Shown: piece by piece, positions 45,654 through 56,694 of the stretch
Position numbering within the stretch: the first letter of the stretch is position 1
Layout of the letters: every line of letters starts with the position of its first letter
Origin: Smallanthus sonchifolius
Taxonomy: Eukaryota > Streptophyta > Magnoliopsida > Asterales > Asteraceae
Length of the DNA stretch: 64,000 bases
NCBI GenBank assembly: GCA_023525975.1
Contig: CM042027.1
Location: forward strand, 10,807,001-10,871,000
Direction: 5' to 3'
The notes under the pieces: model-generated
The model's database searches: none
The model's input: the letters and a program-made list of their open reading frames with translations, nothing else
Told to the model about the DNA's origin: nothing
Translations under genes and position numbers: made by a program

Positions 45654-48293
45654 CAAATGTATATATATGTATAAAATCCTCAAAAACTTACAAGTTCGTA
45701 ACTTCTTAAAATTTTTAATAGATTTTATAAAATATTTTATAAAATTTATGAAACCATTTGAGAAAAACTTATTTAAATTTTAAAACTTATATACATTTGA
45801 CTTATAAAAGTTCAGGGACTAACCTGCCATTTTTGAAACTTATTTTAAACAAAAATCTCATTTTGACATCCAATGATAACACCTCGGAACTACAGGGACC
45901 GGATCTGTAATTAACCCAAACATTCAGTTGGAAACAGGTCTCAGGTTCGAGTCCCGCATCTCACCGTTTCCACCTCCAAATTATCCAAAACGCGTAAAAC
46001 GTCCACATTCGACGAACCTCGGGTCTCGCCTCAGGCGTGCGACCCTAACCCGAGGTATTCCAATGCTCGATGCCGACATTAATGACCGCGTGGTTAGGAT
46101 TTGAATCCGCCGTATGCAACCATAAACCTCCCAACCAATTACGCCTTTAATGCCCAAATATCCTATAAATACCAGTCACGATCGACTAGCGACATCACCC
46201 TCTAACTTCACACACCCTCAATTTGGTCGTTCATCACTGGCATTTCTCGTTCGATTCTCGCGACAGCCGAAGGCAAGCCCAAGCTCGTTCTCACTCGATT
46301 CGATACCATTTCAGGTAATTCTTGTGGCCATTGTGTTCGTTATACTCTAAGGATCGAAAGCCCTCTGTTTAATTGCATTAACAGAGGGCGAATCGACATG
46401 TATTTGACAGAAATCGATTCTAGGGTTCATCTCGAATTAGGGGTGATTGAAAGTATTGTTTATCTATTTTTTTTCCTGATTTAAACTCACAGGACCAAGC
46501 AGATAAAATGGTTAAGTGTTTGTGTGCGAGGTTGACCCGGGGCAGACCCGAGTTCGATTCGGTCTGGCCCCAGGTTTTCTGTTTTTATTTTTTTTTAGCA
46601 TTTTAAAAACAGTTTTAAACTTTTAACAGTTTTTATAAATTGTGTTGAATCTTTATAAACTCAAAAACAATTTTTGTTACACCTTTAAACCCGAGAGTTA
46701 TTCTAATTAAACTTAGCCAAACCTTATGAAAAACTAATCTTAAATAATAGTTTTAAATCTTAAAAAAATTCTGAAAAGTTTATAGATTGATTTAAAAATT
46801 ATAAACTTATAAATTTATAAATACATTTTATAAATTTGTATAAGCATAAATCTATTTTTTTTATAAAAGGAGAGAAATAATTATACTCTATTTATCTCCA
46901 AAATAATTATAAAGTTTATAAAATCTAAATGAAAACTTTAAACATTTATGAACTTGTAAACCTTAGTCAAACACTTATAAACTTATAAATTAATTGAAAA
47001 CCCTATCTAAAACCTTATAAACTTATAGTTTTCTTTAGACTTTAAAAATGTTTATAAACTTATAATTAAGATATAACCATATTCTATTTAATATCTTATA
47101 ATCTTATAAGGGTTATTTAAACGTATTTATATTACGAATTAAATTGTATTATAAATACTTAATACTTGGAAACTTAATCGAATCTCAAAAGATTTATGTT
47201 GATTAAATAAGTAATTATTCTTGTAAGTTACTTATTTCCAAATGCTTAGAAAACTATTTTGATTATTCTTGTATAATGAATAATTGTGAAACTTTTAAAA
47301 AATTATTTTAATTAGTAATTATTCTAAACTATAAACTTATGAAACTTCGGTATTCAAATCTTGCGACATTCATTTAAAACCTTCATTGAAACTTTTGATT
47401 AAACTTTACAAAACGCAATCAATCCTATCCCATTTGGAACCCTAGTCAATCTTGAAATCCTAGATCCTTGCCATAGACTTATAGGATCGTACTTAAATCT
47501 TTAAACTTGCATACTTAGGCTTATCGTGAGGATATTCTCCCTCCAAGTCTTGCAAATACTTATCCTTGTCGGATACTCTTCATCAATCCAAGTGAGTATA
47601 CTTAGCCCCTTTTTCATTTACATTCTTTTGGGGTGAAACATGTTCAAACTTTAAACTTATACTATTCTTGTACAACTATGACTAGATGCTTATTCTTATG
47701 TTAAACTTGAGACTTGTATGCTTAGATTAAACTTAAAACTAGCATATTCATTAACTTTGATCAAGCCTATGGTAACAATGATAGATCTATTGCATTTGAC
47801 CAATCCACCTTGATTGATTGACCCTTCGGGGGGAGCCCTTGGTGTTTGTTACTAAACCAAAACTTTGAGACTTGAGACTTATAAGGGTAACCTGCGGGTT
47901 ATGCCTAAACTTGGTTGAGGATTGAATGTGCACAATGTTTAAGATACTTGTTTTCTCATATTTACATTATAGAATGCATATATCATAGTGAATTGTAATT
48001 CTTTTCAAATACTTGTTAAACTGTGTCAAAACCTTTGTATCTCACCAACTATTTTGTAGTTGACAGATTCTTTCACATGTTTCAGGTTCTACATCATGAG
48101 ACTTGTTTGTGATCACATAGGACGCTTTGGACCTAGACTACTTATTAAATAAATGTTGTATACTTGTTATTTCCTTGTATTGAACCTTTGAATCTATTAT
48201 TAATGAAATATTGAAACTTTAATAGTCAACCTTGTGCTATTGAACAACCGCGTCCGCCCCGACGTATAATCCGCCGTCGGTTGGGGTGTGACA
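45458..48293 (+). repeat. 3' LTR of the LARD-like element (2836 bp)
   Basis: Near-identical to 29342-32168. Visible differences include CCTCCAAATT for CCTCCGAATT, CCAATGCTCG for CCAACGCTCG, GTGGTTAGG for GTGATTAGG, GAGTTCGATT for GAGTTTGATT, ATTCTATTT for ATTTTATTT, a longer TA tract near 45625 and one extra T near 46588. Confidence 0.93.
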
Positions 48294-48298
48294 TTGGT

Positions 48299-49210
48299 GT
48301 TACAAGAACCGGTATATGTGTTCGCTTTTATGGTTTTCGTTCAAAGTAAATCACATATTTATTTTTGGGCTACATCGTGCAACATTTGAGTGACAACCAT
48401 CGCAAATTATTTTTTCCTTCGTTTTCCTGTATAACTTATGTTCGTTAACTTAAAAAAAACGGAATACGTAACTTTCTTTAGTTTTTTTGTCGACTTTTCG
48501 ATAGAATTTTTTTCGAAAATGGAGTTGTATTAAAATCATTTTTTTTTCTTTTAGTGTACACTATAACAAGAACCGTTACGGTATCGTGACGAGCCAAATC
48601 TATAATGCGTGAACAACATCGTTGAGAATATTGGTGTTACCAGAACCGGCATCAGAATTCGTTTTTATGGTTTTTTCATTCGACATAAAAGCACACTTTT
48701 ATATTTGGGCTACATCGTGCAACATTTTTGTGACAAAACATAGTAAATTGTTTTTTTCTTCGTTTTACTGTTATAACTTCCATTTAACTTAAAAAAAACT
48801 GGAATACGCAGTTCTTTTTTGTTTTTTTGGTTCTTTTTTGTTTTTTTGTCAACGTTCTGATTTTTTTTAACGGAGTTGTATTAAAAATATGAATTTTTGT
48901 TATCGTGTGCTATAGCAAGTACCGTCACGGTATCGTGACGAGGAAAACCGATAATGAGTGAATAACACCGTTGTCGGTGTTGGTGTTATCAGAACCGGTA
49001 TTGATGTTATTTTTATTGTTTTCGTTCGACGTAAAGCATGCCTTTATTTTCTTGTCTATAATGTGCAACGTTTGTGTGCCAAAACCATCGCAAAATATTT
49101 TGTTTTCTATCGTAAACTATACCGAGTTCTGGTGTATTCACGAACCGAACTGATAACAAACGGACAAAATCGGTGTTCTTTGTACCCACATTACTATTTG
49201 TTTTAATTTT
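48299..49210 (+). repeat. Satellite-like ~320-350 bp repeat, continuing units
   Basis: After the TSD the broken unit resumes with GTTACAAGAACCGG. The marker block ACGGTATCGTGACGAG recurs at about 48576 and 48928, a spacing near 350 bp. Units share GGGCTACATCGTGCAACAT, AACTTAAAAAAAAC and GGAGTTGTATTAAAA. Similarity fades after about 49150. Open frames across it do not persist from unit to unit. Confidence 0.75.
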
Positions 49211-49639
49211 TTTTCTAAGATGTAAAACAAATATAATTTATGTTTTGTTTTATATGGTTTTTTGTTTTCTACCGGTTCACACGGTTTTATCTTTTCGTTA
49301 AACCACCTTTTCTTTTCTTCATTTTTTACAATTATAAAACATGACTTATTTGTCATTTGCCATGATATATTTGTTGGATGCTTGTTTTTCAACGTTTTTT
49401 GTTCGAAACCGAGAAACCAAACAACATGTGCCAAACATACTTTCATAACACATGCTTGTCGCTAAGGGTGTTCAAAATCGAATATCTAAAATTTTTGGAT
49501 AGTTGATTTCATTATCCGAATCCGAATTTCAGATATGGATTTGGATAGTGAAACGAATATATGTTTTTTTTCCAACTATACCTGTGTTTTTTTGGCAATA
49601 GGACCTGTGTTTTTTTTCCTAGTAAGGGATGAGATTCAA
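49211..49639. other. AT-rich spacer
   Basis: No gene seen. 49475-49560 has a phrase alternating 'ATCCGAATCCGAA' and 'GGATTTGGATAG' of the sort found in small dispersed plant repeats. Confidence 0.35.
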
Positions 49640-51125
49640 GTGGGGGAAAAAGACGGTTAGAGGGGTATTTTTGAAATAACCATTTTTGTTTACTTTTTTC
49701 AAGTTCCTTATATTTTTTAAACGTCCATAACTTTTTTATACGACATTATTTTTTGAAAAAAATTACACCATAAAATCGAGCATTTTTATTCTCTTTAATT
49801 TGAGTATAATGTTGATATATAAAAACCGATGATTTTAAAAAAGTCAAAATCTGTGTTGATTTTCGATAAAACAACACTGATAATAGAATCTGTACTGTTT
49901 TCTAGTAAATAACAGCAAACTAGCACAGGAAAATAGCACAACAACAAAATCAGCACAACAACAAATCAGCACAACATAAAAAACAACACAATAACAAAAA
50001 CAACACAGATAATTTTACAAAATCATAAATCTGAAATAAAAGTCATCATCTTAAAAGAAGAATGTAAGTAATTAAGTTTTGACCTTCAGCAACATAAAAA
50101 AAGAATGTATATTATCTTTGCGTCTTCTGGTAACTATTGTTGTAAAGAAAATAATGTACCATAAAATACAAGAAAGTGAATTAAATAAAACTTTATGTAA
50201 ATGCTATGAAACTTGGGTCATAACCCAAAATCTAATTTTCAAATATTTTTGTATATAATACAATTTTAAAAGCTTAGTTTTGTTCTGCTTCTAGCCTGAA
50301 CCATTTGAATCCATCTTCTCCATTTCTGCCCTATCCTTTGAGTTCATCTTTCTGTCAAAACTATTTCCTTTTTTTGCAAGCTTTCTTCTCTTCTTACCTT
50401 TCTGCCATTTGCTTTGCAACTATCATTTGTCTTCTTCATTTTATTTTTTTAGCCTACTTTTCTCTTGAAGCTGTCTTTCCCTTCTGTCATTCATCCCTCA
50501 TTATTCAAAACCTCATTTTGTTTTAAAGTTGGTGCATATTTTCTTTTATCAGCAAACCTTGTTCACTAAAATGGCTTCCATGTATCAACATCTATGAAAC
50601 TAGATCATGATAATTTTCTACAATGGAAACAAGAAATCCTTATGGTTTTGAAGACCAAAGCCTTATTATCCTATCCAAACAGCAACACAACAAAAGCAGC
50701 AGCAAACTCTCTTAGAAGGTGAACGTGGAAGGAAAATGACGGTTATGTTTGTGACTGTTTGAAAACTGCTTTGTCTCTGTCAGTTGCTCAATTAATTGTT
50801 ATGTTTGGTGTTGTTTTATGATAAAAAACACAATTAATTAAGAGTGATGTTTTACAACGCAACACAGTTAATTGTGCCGTTTTACCATAAACCAACATAT
50901 TTACGTAAAGTAACACAATTTCATTAAGTGTCAAATTTTGTTTTTACAAAAAAATATAGCAATAATATACTTGAATTAAAGGTAAAAAAAAAAACGTTCG
51001 ATTTTATGGTGTAATTTAAAAAAAAAAAAAAAAGTCGTATGAAAAAGTTATGTACGCTTAAAAAAAGTGGAGGAATTTAAAAAAGTCAACAATTATGAGT
51101 TTTCCAAAAATGTTCCTCCACCCCT
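49640..51125. mobile_element. Possible non-autonomous DNA element with ~100-bp inverted arms
   Basis: The arm at 49690-49790 (CCATAACTTTTTTATACGAC, then AATTACACCATAAAATCGAG) pairs with the reverse complement of 50990-51105 (ACATAACTTTTTCATACGAC, then AATTACACCATAAAATCGAA). Between them is a Copia gag-like fragment and A/C-rich simple sequence (CAGCACAACAACAAAT-like, 49915-50010). No clear target duplication was found, so outer limits and class are uncertain. Confidence 0.5.
50590..50805 (+). pseudogene. Copia-type gag fragment
   Basis: Two pieces in different frames read SMKLDHDNFLQWKQEILMVL and WKENDGYVCDCLKTALSLSV, resembling the N-terminal part of Copia Gag (the LxxxNYxxW...L pattern and the W-x(n)-D block). 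There is no pol nearby. It lies between the inverted arms of the surrounding element and may be captured or just an old fragment. Confidence 0.55.
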
Positions 51126-51869
51126 TATTTTTCATACACGTAAATCTCTTCCATTGATTATCTAATTGAATAGATGAGATTGCCTTTTAGATTTCTTATC
51201 CAAATTGCACTTTTTAAGAGAACCATCCCCTATATTTATAACATTTTTTAGAAATAATATATACATTTGGTTAAATTATATAATTTTCGAAATTACGACG
51301 TGAATACGTTTTACCGGCTACGACGTGAATACACATCACATGGGCATCTACGGATTGACAGCAGTAAAACTTATCGGTTAGAAGTAAATTAAAGGCACAC
51401 AATTAGAAGGGGAACAGTTTTCCGTTTTTCGAAGAATCAGATCGGATCATTTAGCGTGCGATTTCTGTTTTCCCGATGTCCCTTCAATAATAATTAAGCA
51501 ACTTCCGAAGTCAGCAAATTTTAATTTCCTCCCCAAATTCTTGAAAAAATATTAAATTATTCTTTTAGAGTACGAGAATCTAGAATGTGCGCATATGTTT
51601 ACTGCTGAGTTTATGTTGGATTCACTAATTTATAAATCCAAAATCCACACTCGTTGCTGCATGGAAGAAGAACAAATGGTTTCTCAATCAGGGTTTTGTT
51701 TCTTCGGTGAGTTCTTCTTCATTTTGGTGCGAATCTTGAAACTGTAATTTCAATTTAGAATGCCGTTTACGTTTCGTTATGAGTATTGTAGGGTTTCGGA
51801 GTCACAACAGTTTCATATCTCGATATTAACGAAAGGGTTTTGATTTTGTTTATTAGTTTTTGATTTAAA
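51126..51869 (+). promoter_or_regulatory. Upstream region and 5' leader of the bZIP gene
   Basis: A likely 5'-UTR exon ends near 51707 (TCGGTGAGTTC donor) with its intron reaching toward 51850, a layout common for group-A bZIP genes. No strong ABRE was seen. Confidence 0.35.
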
Positions 51870-53502
51870 ATGGGATCAAATGGCCCTAGACAATGCTCAT
51901 TGTATAACCTAACTTTAGATGAGGTTCAACACCAGTTAGGGGATCTTGGAAAGCCTCTGTTTAGTATGAATCTTGATGAGCTTTTGAACAGTGTTTGCAC
52001 TGTTGAACCCAATATGAATCTTGATTCATCGCAATCGAGTGTTGATCTACCAGTTAGGTGAGATGACTTTGGAGGATTTCTTGGTGAAAGTCGGGATTGT
52101 TGCACGAAATGTGGATGTGAGTCATCAGCAAGGGCAGTGGATGCAGTATCAAGTTCAACCGGCCCTGCAGCAGCCTGTGTATGTTGCAAGTCACAATCCG
52201 GTTCAGCAGTCTTTGTCTATTGGGGCGAATGCGATGATGGAGATGGGGTATCCTGAGATACAAATGACGGTGTCTCCTTCACAGTTGATGTGTAATTTGT
52301 CGGATACGCAGACGCCTGGAAGGAAACGGGTTGCGTCTGGTGATGTGATTGAGAAGACTGTGGAAAGGAGGCAAAAGAGGATGATTAAAAATAGAGAATC
52401 TGCTGCATGCTCACGAGCAAGAAAACAGGTATCGTTTTCGACAGTCAACTTTGATTCCAACTAGGCACCGTAAACAAATTATATAACTAAAAGGCTCCTT
52501 TTGGGTTGAATTAGGCTTACACAAATGAATTGGAGAACAAAATTTCGCGTTTAGAAGAGGAGAATGAAAGACTTAAGAGGCAGAAGGTATGCTTGTTTTT
52601 AAACATCCTTTTTTTCTCTCTTTTGATTTACTTTTTATGAGATAAAGTTGTTTTAATTCACTCAAAGATTATTCTTGAGAATATATTTGTCTTAAGGCTG
52701 CAAGAAAAGATGGCACATGCTGAGGCACAACTCAGAGTTCTATTTTTTACATTTTAGACACAATTGAAGATTTGAAGGACATTGCTTTTGCTATCTTTGT
52801 TCCTGTATGTTGGGTGTGTTTTTTTTTCTTTTTGCTAGATGTTTACTTAAAAATTAATTAAAGTGCCTTAGTTTAAGGTATGTGTCGTTTTCTTCTTCCT
52901 TAGGTAATTCAGAAAAGTGTTTATTAACTAAGTGACTTGATTATTTTAGCGTGCAGTTTTCTTTAACCATATAAGTTTTATACCTTCATATAGCTTTCTT
53001 TGATTTTCCTATAATCTCCACCTGAGATTGTTGTAGTATTGCGAAATCACTTGAGTTTTGCTGAGCGAATCATGTGGATTCAATCCTTTGAGTTTTGAGC
53101 TGATCCAAGTTTGAAACTAATTCAATTTTTTTTGCTGGTTCGAAACTATAGGAAAACAGTTGAATATCCGGGGTACACAAAGGTGAAATTTTTTAAAATT
53201 TTAAAGGAATTATTCAAGGTCGTCAACGAAGTAGTCAAAGCCTCAAGGCGCACTGATACGAACCCAGAACTGGGTCAGAATGGGTCGGGGCAGGTTGCTG
53301 GTTGGAGGGAAATCAAATGGAGGGAAGGGATTCAAAAAATTAGGAAATGGGGGTAGCCCTCAAAGTCAGGAAGTGGGCATAACTGTTCCCACCAAATAAT
53401 TAGTATTAAAGTTTGTTTCTTGCAATTAGATTAGGGTCGATGTTTATCTTATAAAATTAGGGTTCTTACCTTGTATTTGGAGATCACCCATTCTCGAATT
53501 TG

Positions 53503-53944
53503 GGCACTATACATGGTTGGAAAAATCGCTAGGCGCTAGTCGGGCGGTGGGGTGGGGCCTAGGCCTAGGCGGGATTAATCGGGGCCTAGGCGGGATTAAT
53601 CGGATTGGAATTTTTATATGTAATTTTTAGTTTTTTATATATATACACACATTTTTATAAGTAATTTTTATAAAATTGTTCATTTTTAAATATTTATACA
53701 CATATTTGGCTGGAATTTGAAGGAGTTGGCTGGAAAATTCAAGGTTTTTCCGGAAAATCCAAGGCTTTCGCCGGAATTTGGCCGAAAGTTTCAGGTTTTT
53801 GCCGGAATTTTCGCCGGAATCTGGCCGCCTAGGATCGCCTAGGACCGCCTAGGCCCGATTCCGATTAATGGTCCGCCTAGCTCAAAATTACAAGTTAAAT
53901 GGCCGCCTAGCGCCTAGGCCCGATTTTTACAACACTGGCACTAT
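53503..53944. mobile_element. hAT MITE (CCTAGGC-rich), copy 2, in the last bZIP intron
   Basis: The element occupies 53511-53936 between perfect 8-bp duplications GGCACTAT (53503-53510 and 53937-53944). Its start (GGTTGGAAAAATCGCTAGGC) and CCTAGGCCTAGGCGGGATTA core match the copy in CSN2 intron 2. It is longer because of extra GCCGGAATTT-type units in the middle. Confidence 0.88.
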
Positions 53945-53989
53945 ATGTACTAGTTTTTCAGTTTAATCAAAGCATCCAACTTTGGGTTC

Positions 53990-54320
53990 TATCACGCACT
54001 CATGGCGCAAAGGGTGAACCTGTCGCCTAGCGCAAGGCGCTTAGAAAGCATGCCCCGAGCCAAGCAAGGCGCACATGTATTTCTGGCCATTTTTAGCTGT
54101 TTTAAACATGTTTTAGGCTGGTTTAGTCTTGTTTAGGCTGTTTCAGACTAGGTTAGACTGTTTTTTGGCTTGTTTAGACTAGTGACGGTTCAAACAGTTT
54201 TTTTGCAGATTTTGGCCAGATTTTTCCACTTTGTTTAGCACCTGTGCGCCTGGATGGAAGCAAGGCGGTTTTGCTACGCTGGGCTGCGCCTAGGCACGCG
54301 CCTTTGACAACTATGCTTCA
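53990..54320. repeat. GCGCC-rich dispersed repeat
   Basis: Right part reads GCTGCGCCTAGGCACGCGCC then TTTGACAACTATG, and the left part has CGCCTAGCGCAAGGCGC. The pattern fits a hAT-type MITE, but the left end and target duplication are not clear. Confidence 0.45.
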
Positions 54321-54639
54321 ATCGAACTCCCAAATATCTTGGGAACATAGAACTACCCTTTTCATGATTTAGGGTCAACAACCCATCTTGATGAGATTAA
54401 TAAGATTAGAGCAAAAACGAAGTTATATGAGAGAATATGTTAAGGCAGTTGTTAATGATCATCTTTATCAAGTATTATTATTACCTTTAGATAAGTATAG
54501 TTAGGGGAAACATGTATCTTTGAAGTTAGTCTTTTTATACTTTTGGGATGTAATCCTGTGATTTGTTATTCAGATGATTTAATTTTTATAAAATCTGTTC
54601 CAAGTTTTTTCTTTCTTTGAGCAAAACCAACCTGCTTAG

Positions 54640-55670
54640 GTGAAAAAAGGTTTGAAGATAAGCCGATCTAAAACCGAGTACCTTCACTGCAACTTTAGTG
54701 GTGCAAACGTCGACGAGGAGACCCAGATTTCTATTGAAGGTGGGGTTGTCCCTAAGACACTGAAGTTCAAGTATCTAGGATCTGTCATCCAGAGTAACGG
54801 GGACATCGACAATGATGTAGTCCATCGGGTGCAGGCTGGTTGGTGTAAATGGAGAGCGGCCTCAGGTGTTTTGTGCGACAAGAGGTTCCCAATAGGGTTA
54901 AAGGGTAAATTTTATAGGGTAGCAGTTCGCCCGGCGATGCTATATGGAACCGATTATTGGGCCATCAAGAAGACACAAGCTCGAAAAATGGATGTAGCTG
55001 AGATGAGGATGTTGAGGTGGATGTGTGGACACACAAGAAAGGACCGAATAAGAAATGAAGTTGTTCGGAAGAGATTGGGAGTCACATGTATCTCAGATAA
55101 GATAAGAGAAGGAAGATTGAGATGGTTTGGACATGTCAAGAGGAGACAGAGCACAGATCCAGTGAGAACGGTGGAAACTCTCGTTGTAGAGGGGAAAAGG
55201 AGCAGGGGGAGACCGAAATTAACGTGGGATGAGAGGATTAGGCTTGATTTGCTAGATTTACACCTCTCAGAGGACATGATCAATGATAGGATTTCATGGA
55301 GACGTCGTATTAGGGTTTTAGGATGAGTGACCCGTTGTGTGGGAGAGTAGAGTTGTTTAGCAAAGATTTTGCGTATGTCTTGTTTCTTGTAGGTGTGTTG
55401 TGTTTCTTGTGACTAATATACTCTAGTCATACACTGCTAATTGTTAGATTACTGTTAGATTTATTTTACTTTATTACTCATTAATTTTATTTATATTTTT
55501 ATCTTTTTCTTTCCCATGGAGCCGGGGGTCTAAACGGGAGCAGCCTCTCTATCCCTTGGGATAGGGGTAAGGTTTGCCCTCCCCAGACCCTACTAATAGC
55601 GTTAGCTATGTGTGGGATTATACTGGGTACGTTTGGTTTGGTTTGGTTTGGTATGATTCGCAAGAGATCC
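54640..55670 (+). mobile_element. 5'-truncated RTE-type LINE (reverse transcriptase C-terminus)
   Basis: A 228-codon frame (54640-55326) codes the last part of a non-LTR retrotransposon RT: ISRSKTEYLHCNF, KFKYLGSVIQSNGDID, VRPAMLYGTDYW, RMLRWMCGHTRKDRIRNE, LRWFGHVKRR and RGRPKLTWDE. The 3' UTR has the familiar GGAGCCGGGGGTCT / GCAGCCTCTCTATCCC / CCCCAGACCC / GGGATTATACTGGGT series and ends in TTTGG repeats. The 5' end is missing, as is usual for LINEs. It lies in sense orientation in the last bZIP intron. Confidence 0.9.
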
Positions 55671-55947
55671 TAGCCTGTTCCTTGCATTAATTGCCTAGAT
55701 ATTGAATCAAAGTGTAAACCAGTATGTGTTGATAAACACGCCCACGAGACTTGTGACATGCATAGATGTGTATTAACCTTGTACAATGTAAACGATTCGA
55801 CTTTAAATGCATATTTTGTGCTAAAGTACAACCTGTTTTGCTAAACTGATGTGTGCCCATGTGCAGGAGGTAGGGAAGGTATTGCCAAGTGCACCGCCAC
55901 CCAAACCCAAGTACCTGCTCAGACGAACAAGCTCAGCTCCTATCTAA

Positions 55948-56694
55948 CAAGATTTCTGAAATCATGTCAAGAATTATGTTATGTAGAGGCGTTTTGTCTT
56001 GTTTTTCTTTTTCAGGTTTCTTTAGGATACGCGGTTCTGCTGCTTGGTGTTTGCTAGTGTTGTTTCTTAGTTTTCTTTAAACAGTGTATTCAGTTAATAT
56101 CATGGGTAATGTATGGACTTTCCCCAATTGTTGTCTTGCATTCCCCATGAGACACAAAACACTTTTCCTTGTAATATCCAGTTCAATTAATCTGAAGGCG
56201 ACGAAAACTACGCGACAACATTAGATAATCTATAGATAGAAAGTTTTATCTTATAGAAATCACCTTTTTAACATTCTTCTGAATGCGACAATTTAAAAGG
56301 TCAAACTATAAGAAAACGATAACGTTAGATTGTCTATAGATAGGATAGAAATAGTCAAAGGGTCAATAGACACCCCTCTAGTTCTACCCACGTTTTATGG
56401 TATACTGTATAAAATTGAGGGTTTTCTCCTGAATTGATGATTTAGCGTTGGAATATAATCGGGTTTACCACCGGTGACACGATGATACTGCAGTGGTTCG
56501 TCAGTGATTCAAATTAGTGGTTAAAAAAAAAACAATTTGAATTTTAGGTTGGTGGTTTCATTCAATCATTCCACATGTTTCTACACAATTTTATATTTTA
56601 CCCACATTTTTTTTATTTTACCTACCCCCTATCCATAACTCCACCACAGTCTCCCTTCACTGCCTCCCTACCCATTTCCGTTTCATCCCTTCCG
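55948..56694. other. bZIP 3' UTR and GrpE upstream region
   Basis: Spacer between two plus-strand genes. The motif TAACGTTAGAT/ACATTAGATAATCTATAGAT occurs twice (56216-56245, 56318-56350), a short diverged duplication. An in-frame ATG at 56575 would add 40 hydrophobic residues to GrpE but reads like UTR. Confidence 0.45.

Larger units (their letters stand above)
29342..48293 (+). mobile_element. Very large non-coding LTR retrotransposon (LARD-like), host of a nested element
   Basis: Structure is complete: 5' LTR 29342-32168, tRNA-iMet primer site from 32172, internal DNA, polypurine tract 45444-45457 and 3' LTR 45458-48293. LTRs begin TGTAATATCC and end GGTGTGACA. The 5-bp target duplication TTGGT is at 29337-29341 and 48294-48298. 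Removing the nested chromovirus and one copy of its duplication (35112-43907) leaves about 10.2 kb. The internal region, about 4.5 kb, has no gag or pol: only minisatellites and AT-rich sequence. It must have moved using proteins from another element. By eye the LTRs differ by only a handful of substitutions and small length changes in T and TA runs, so insertion was recent. Confidence 0.93.
51870..55947 (+). pseudogene. Group-A bZIP transcription factor (ABI5/EEL-DPBF-like), disrupted
   Basis: Exon 1 (51870-52428) begins MGSNGPRQCSLYNLTLDEVQ and KPLFSMNLDELLNSV (C1-type region), but that frame stops after 63 codons. Another frame picks up at LGEMTLEDFLVK (C3-type region) and runs through TPGRKRVASGD and the basic region KRMIKNRESAACSRARKQ. 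Exon 2 (52515-52586) codes the leucine zipper AYTNELENKISRLEEENERL. Exon 3 (55867-55947) codes the C-terminus with KYLLRRTSSAPI, the conserved C4 site. The segment normally between C1 and C3, with the C2 block containing TVDEVW, is missing, and its loss shifted the frame. A downstream ATG at 52063 could still give a 172-residue bZIP without C1-C2. The basic region has Cys where Arg is usual (AARSR). These factors normally bind ABREs in ABA and seed programmes. Probably a pseudogene or a truncated variant; an unseen short intron cannot be excluded. Confidence 0.8.

Noticed and set aside
56575..56694. In-frame upstream ATG extending GrpE by 40 residues
   Set aside because: The extension is Phe/Tyr/Pro-rich and unlike a transit peptide; the ATG at 56695 gives the normal Ala/Ser start.
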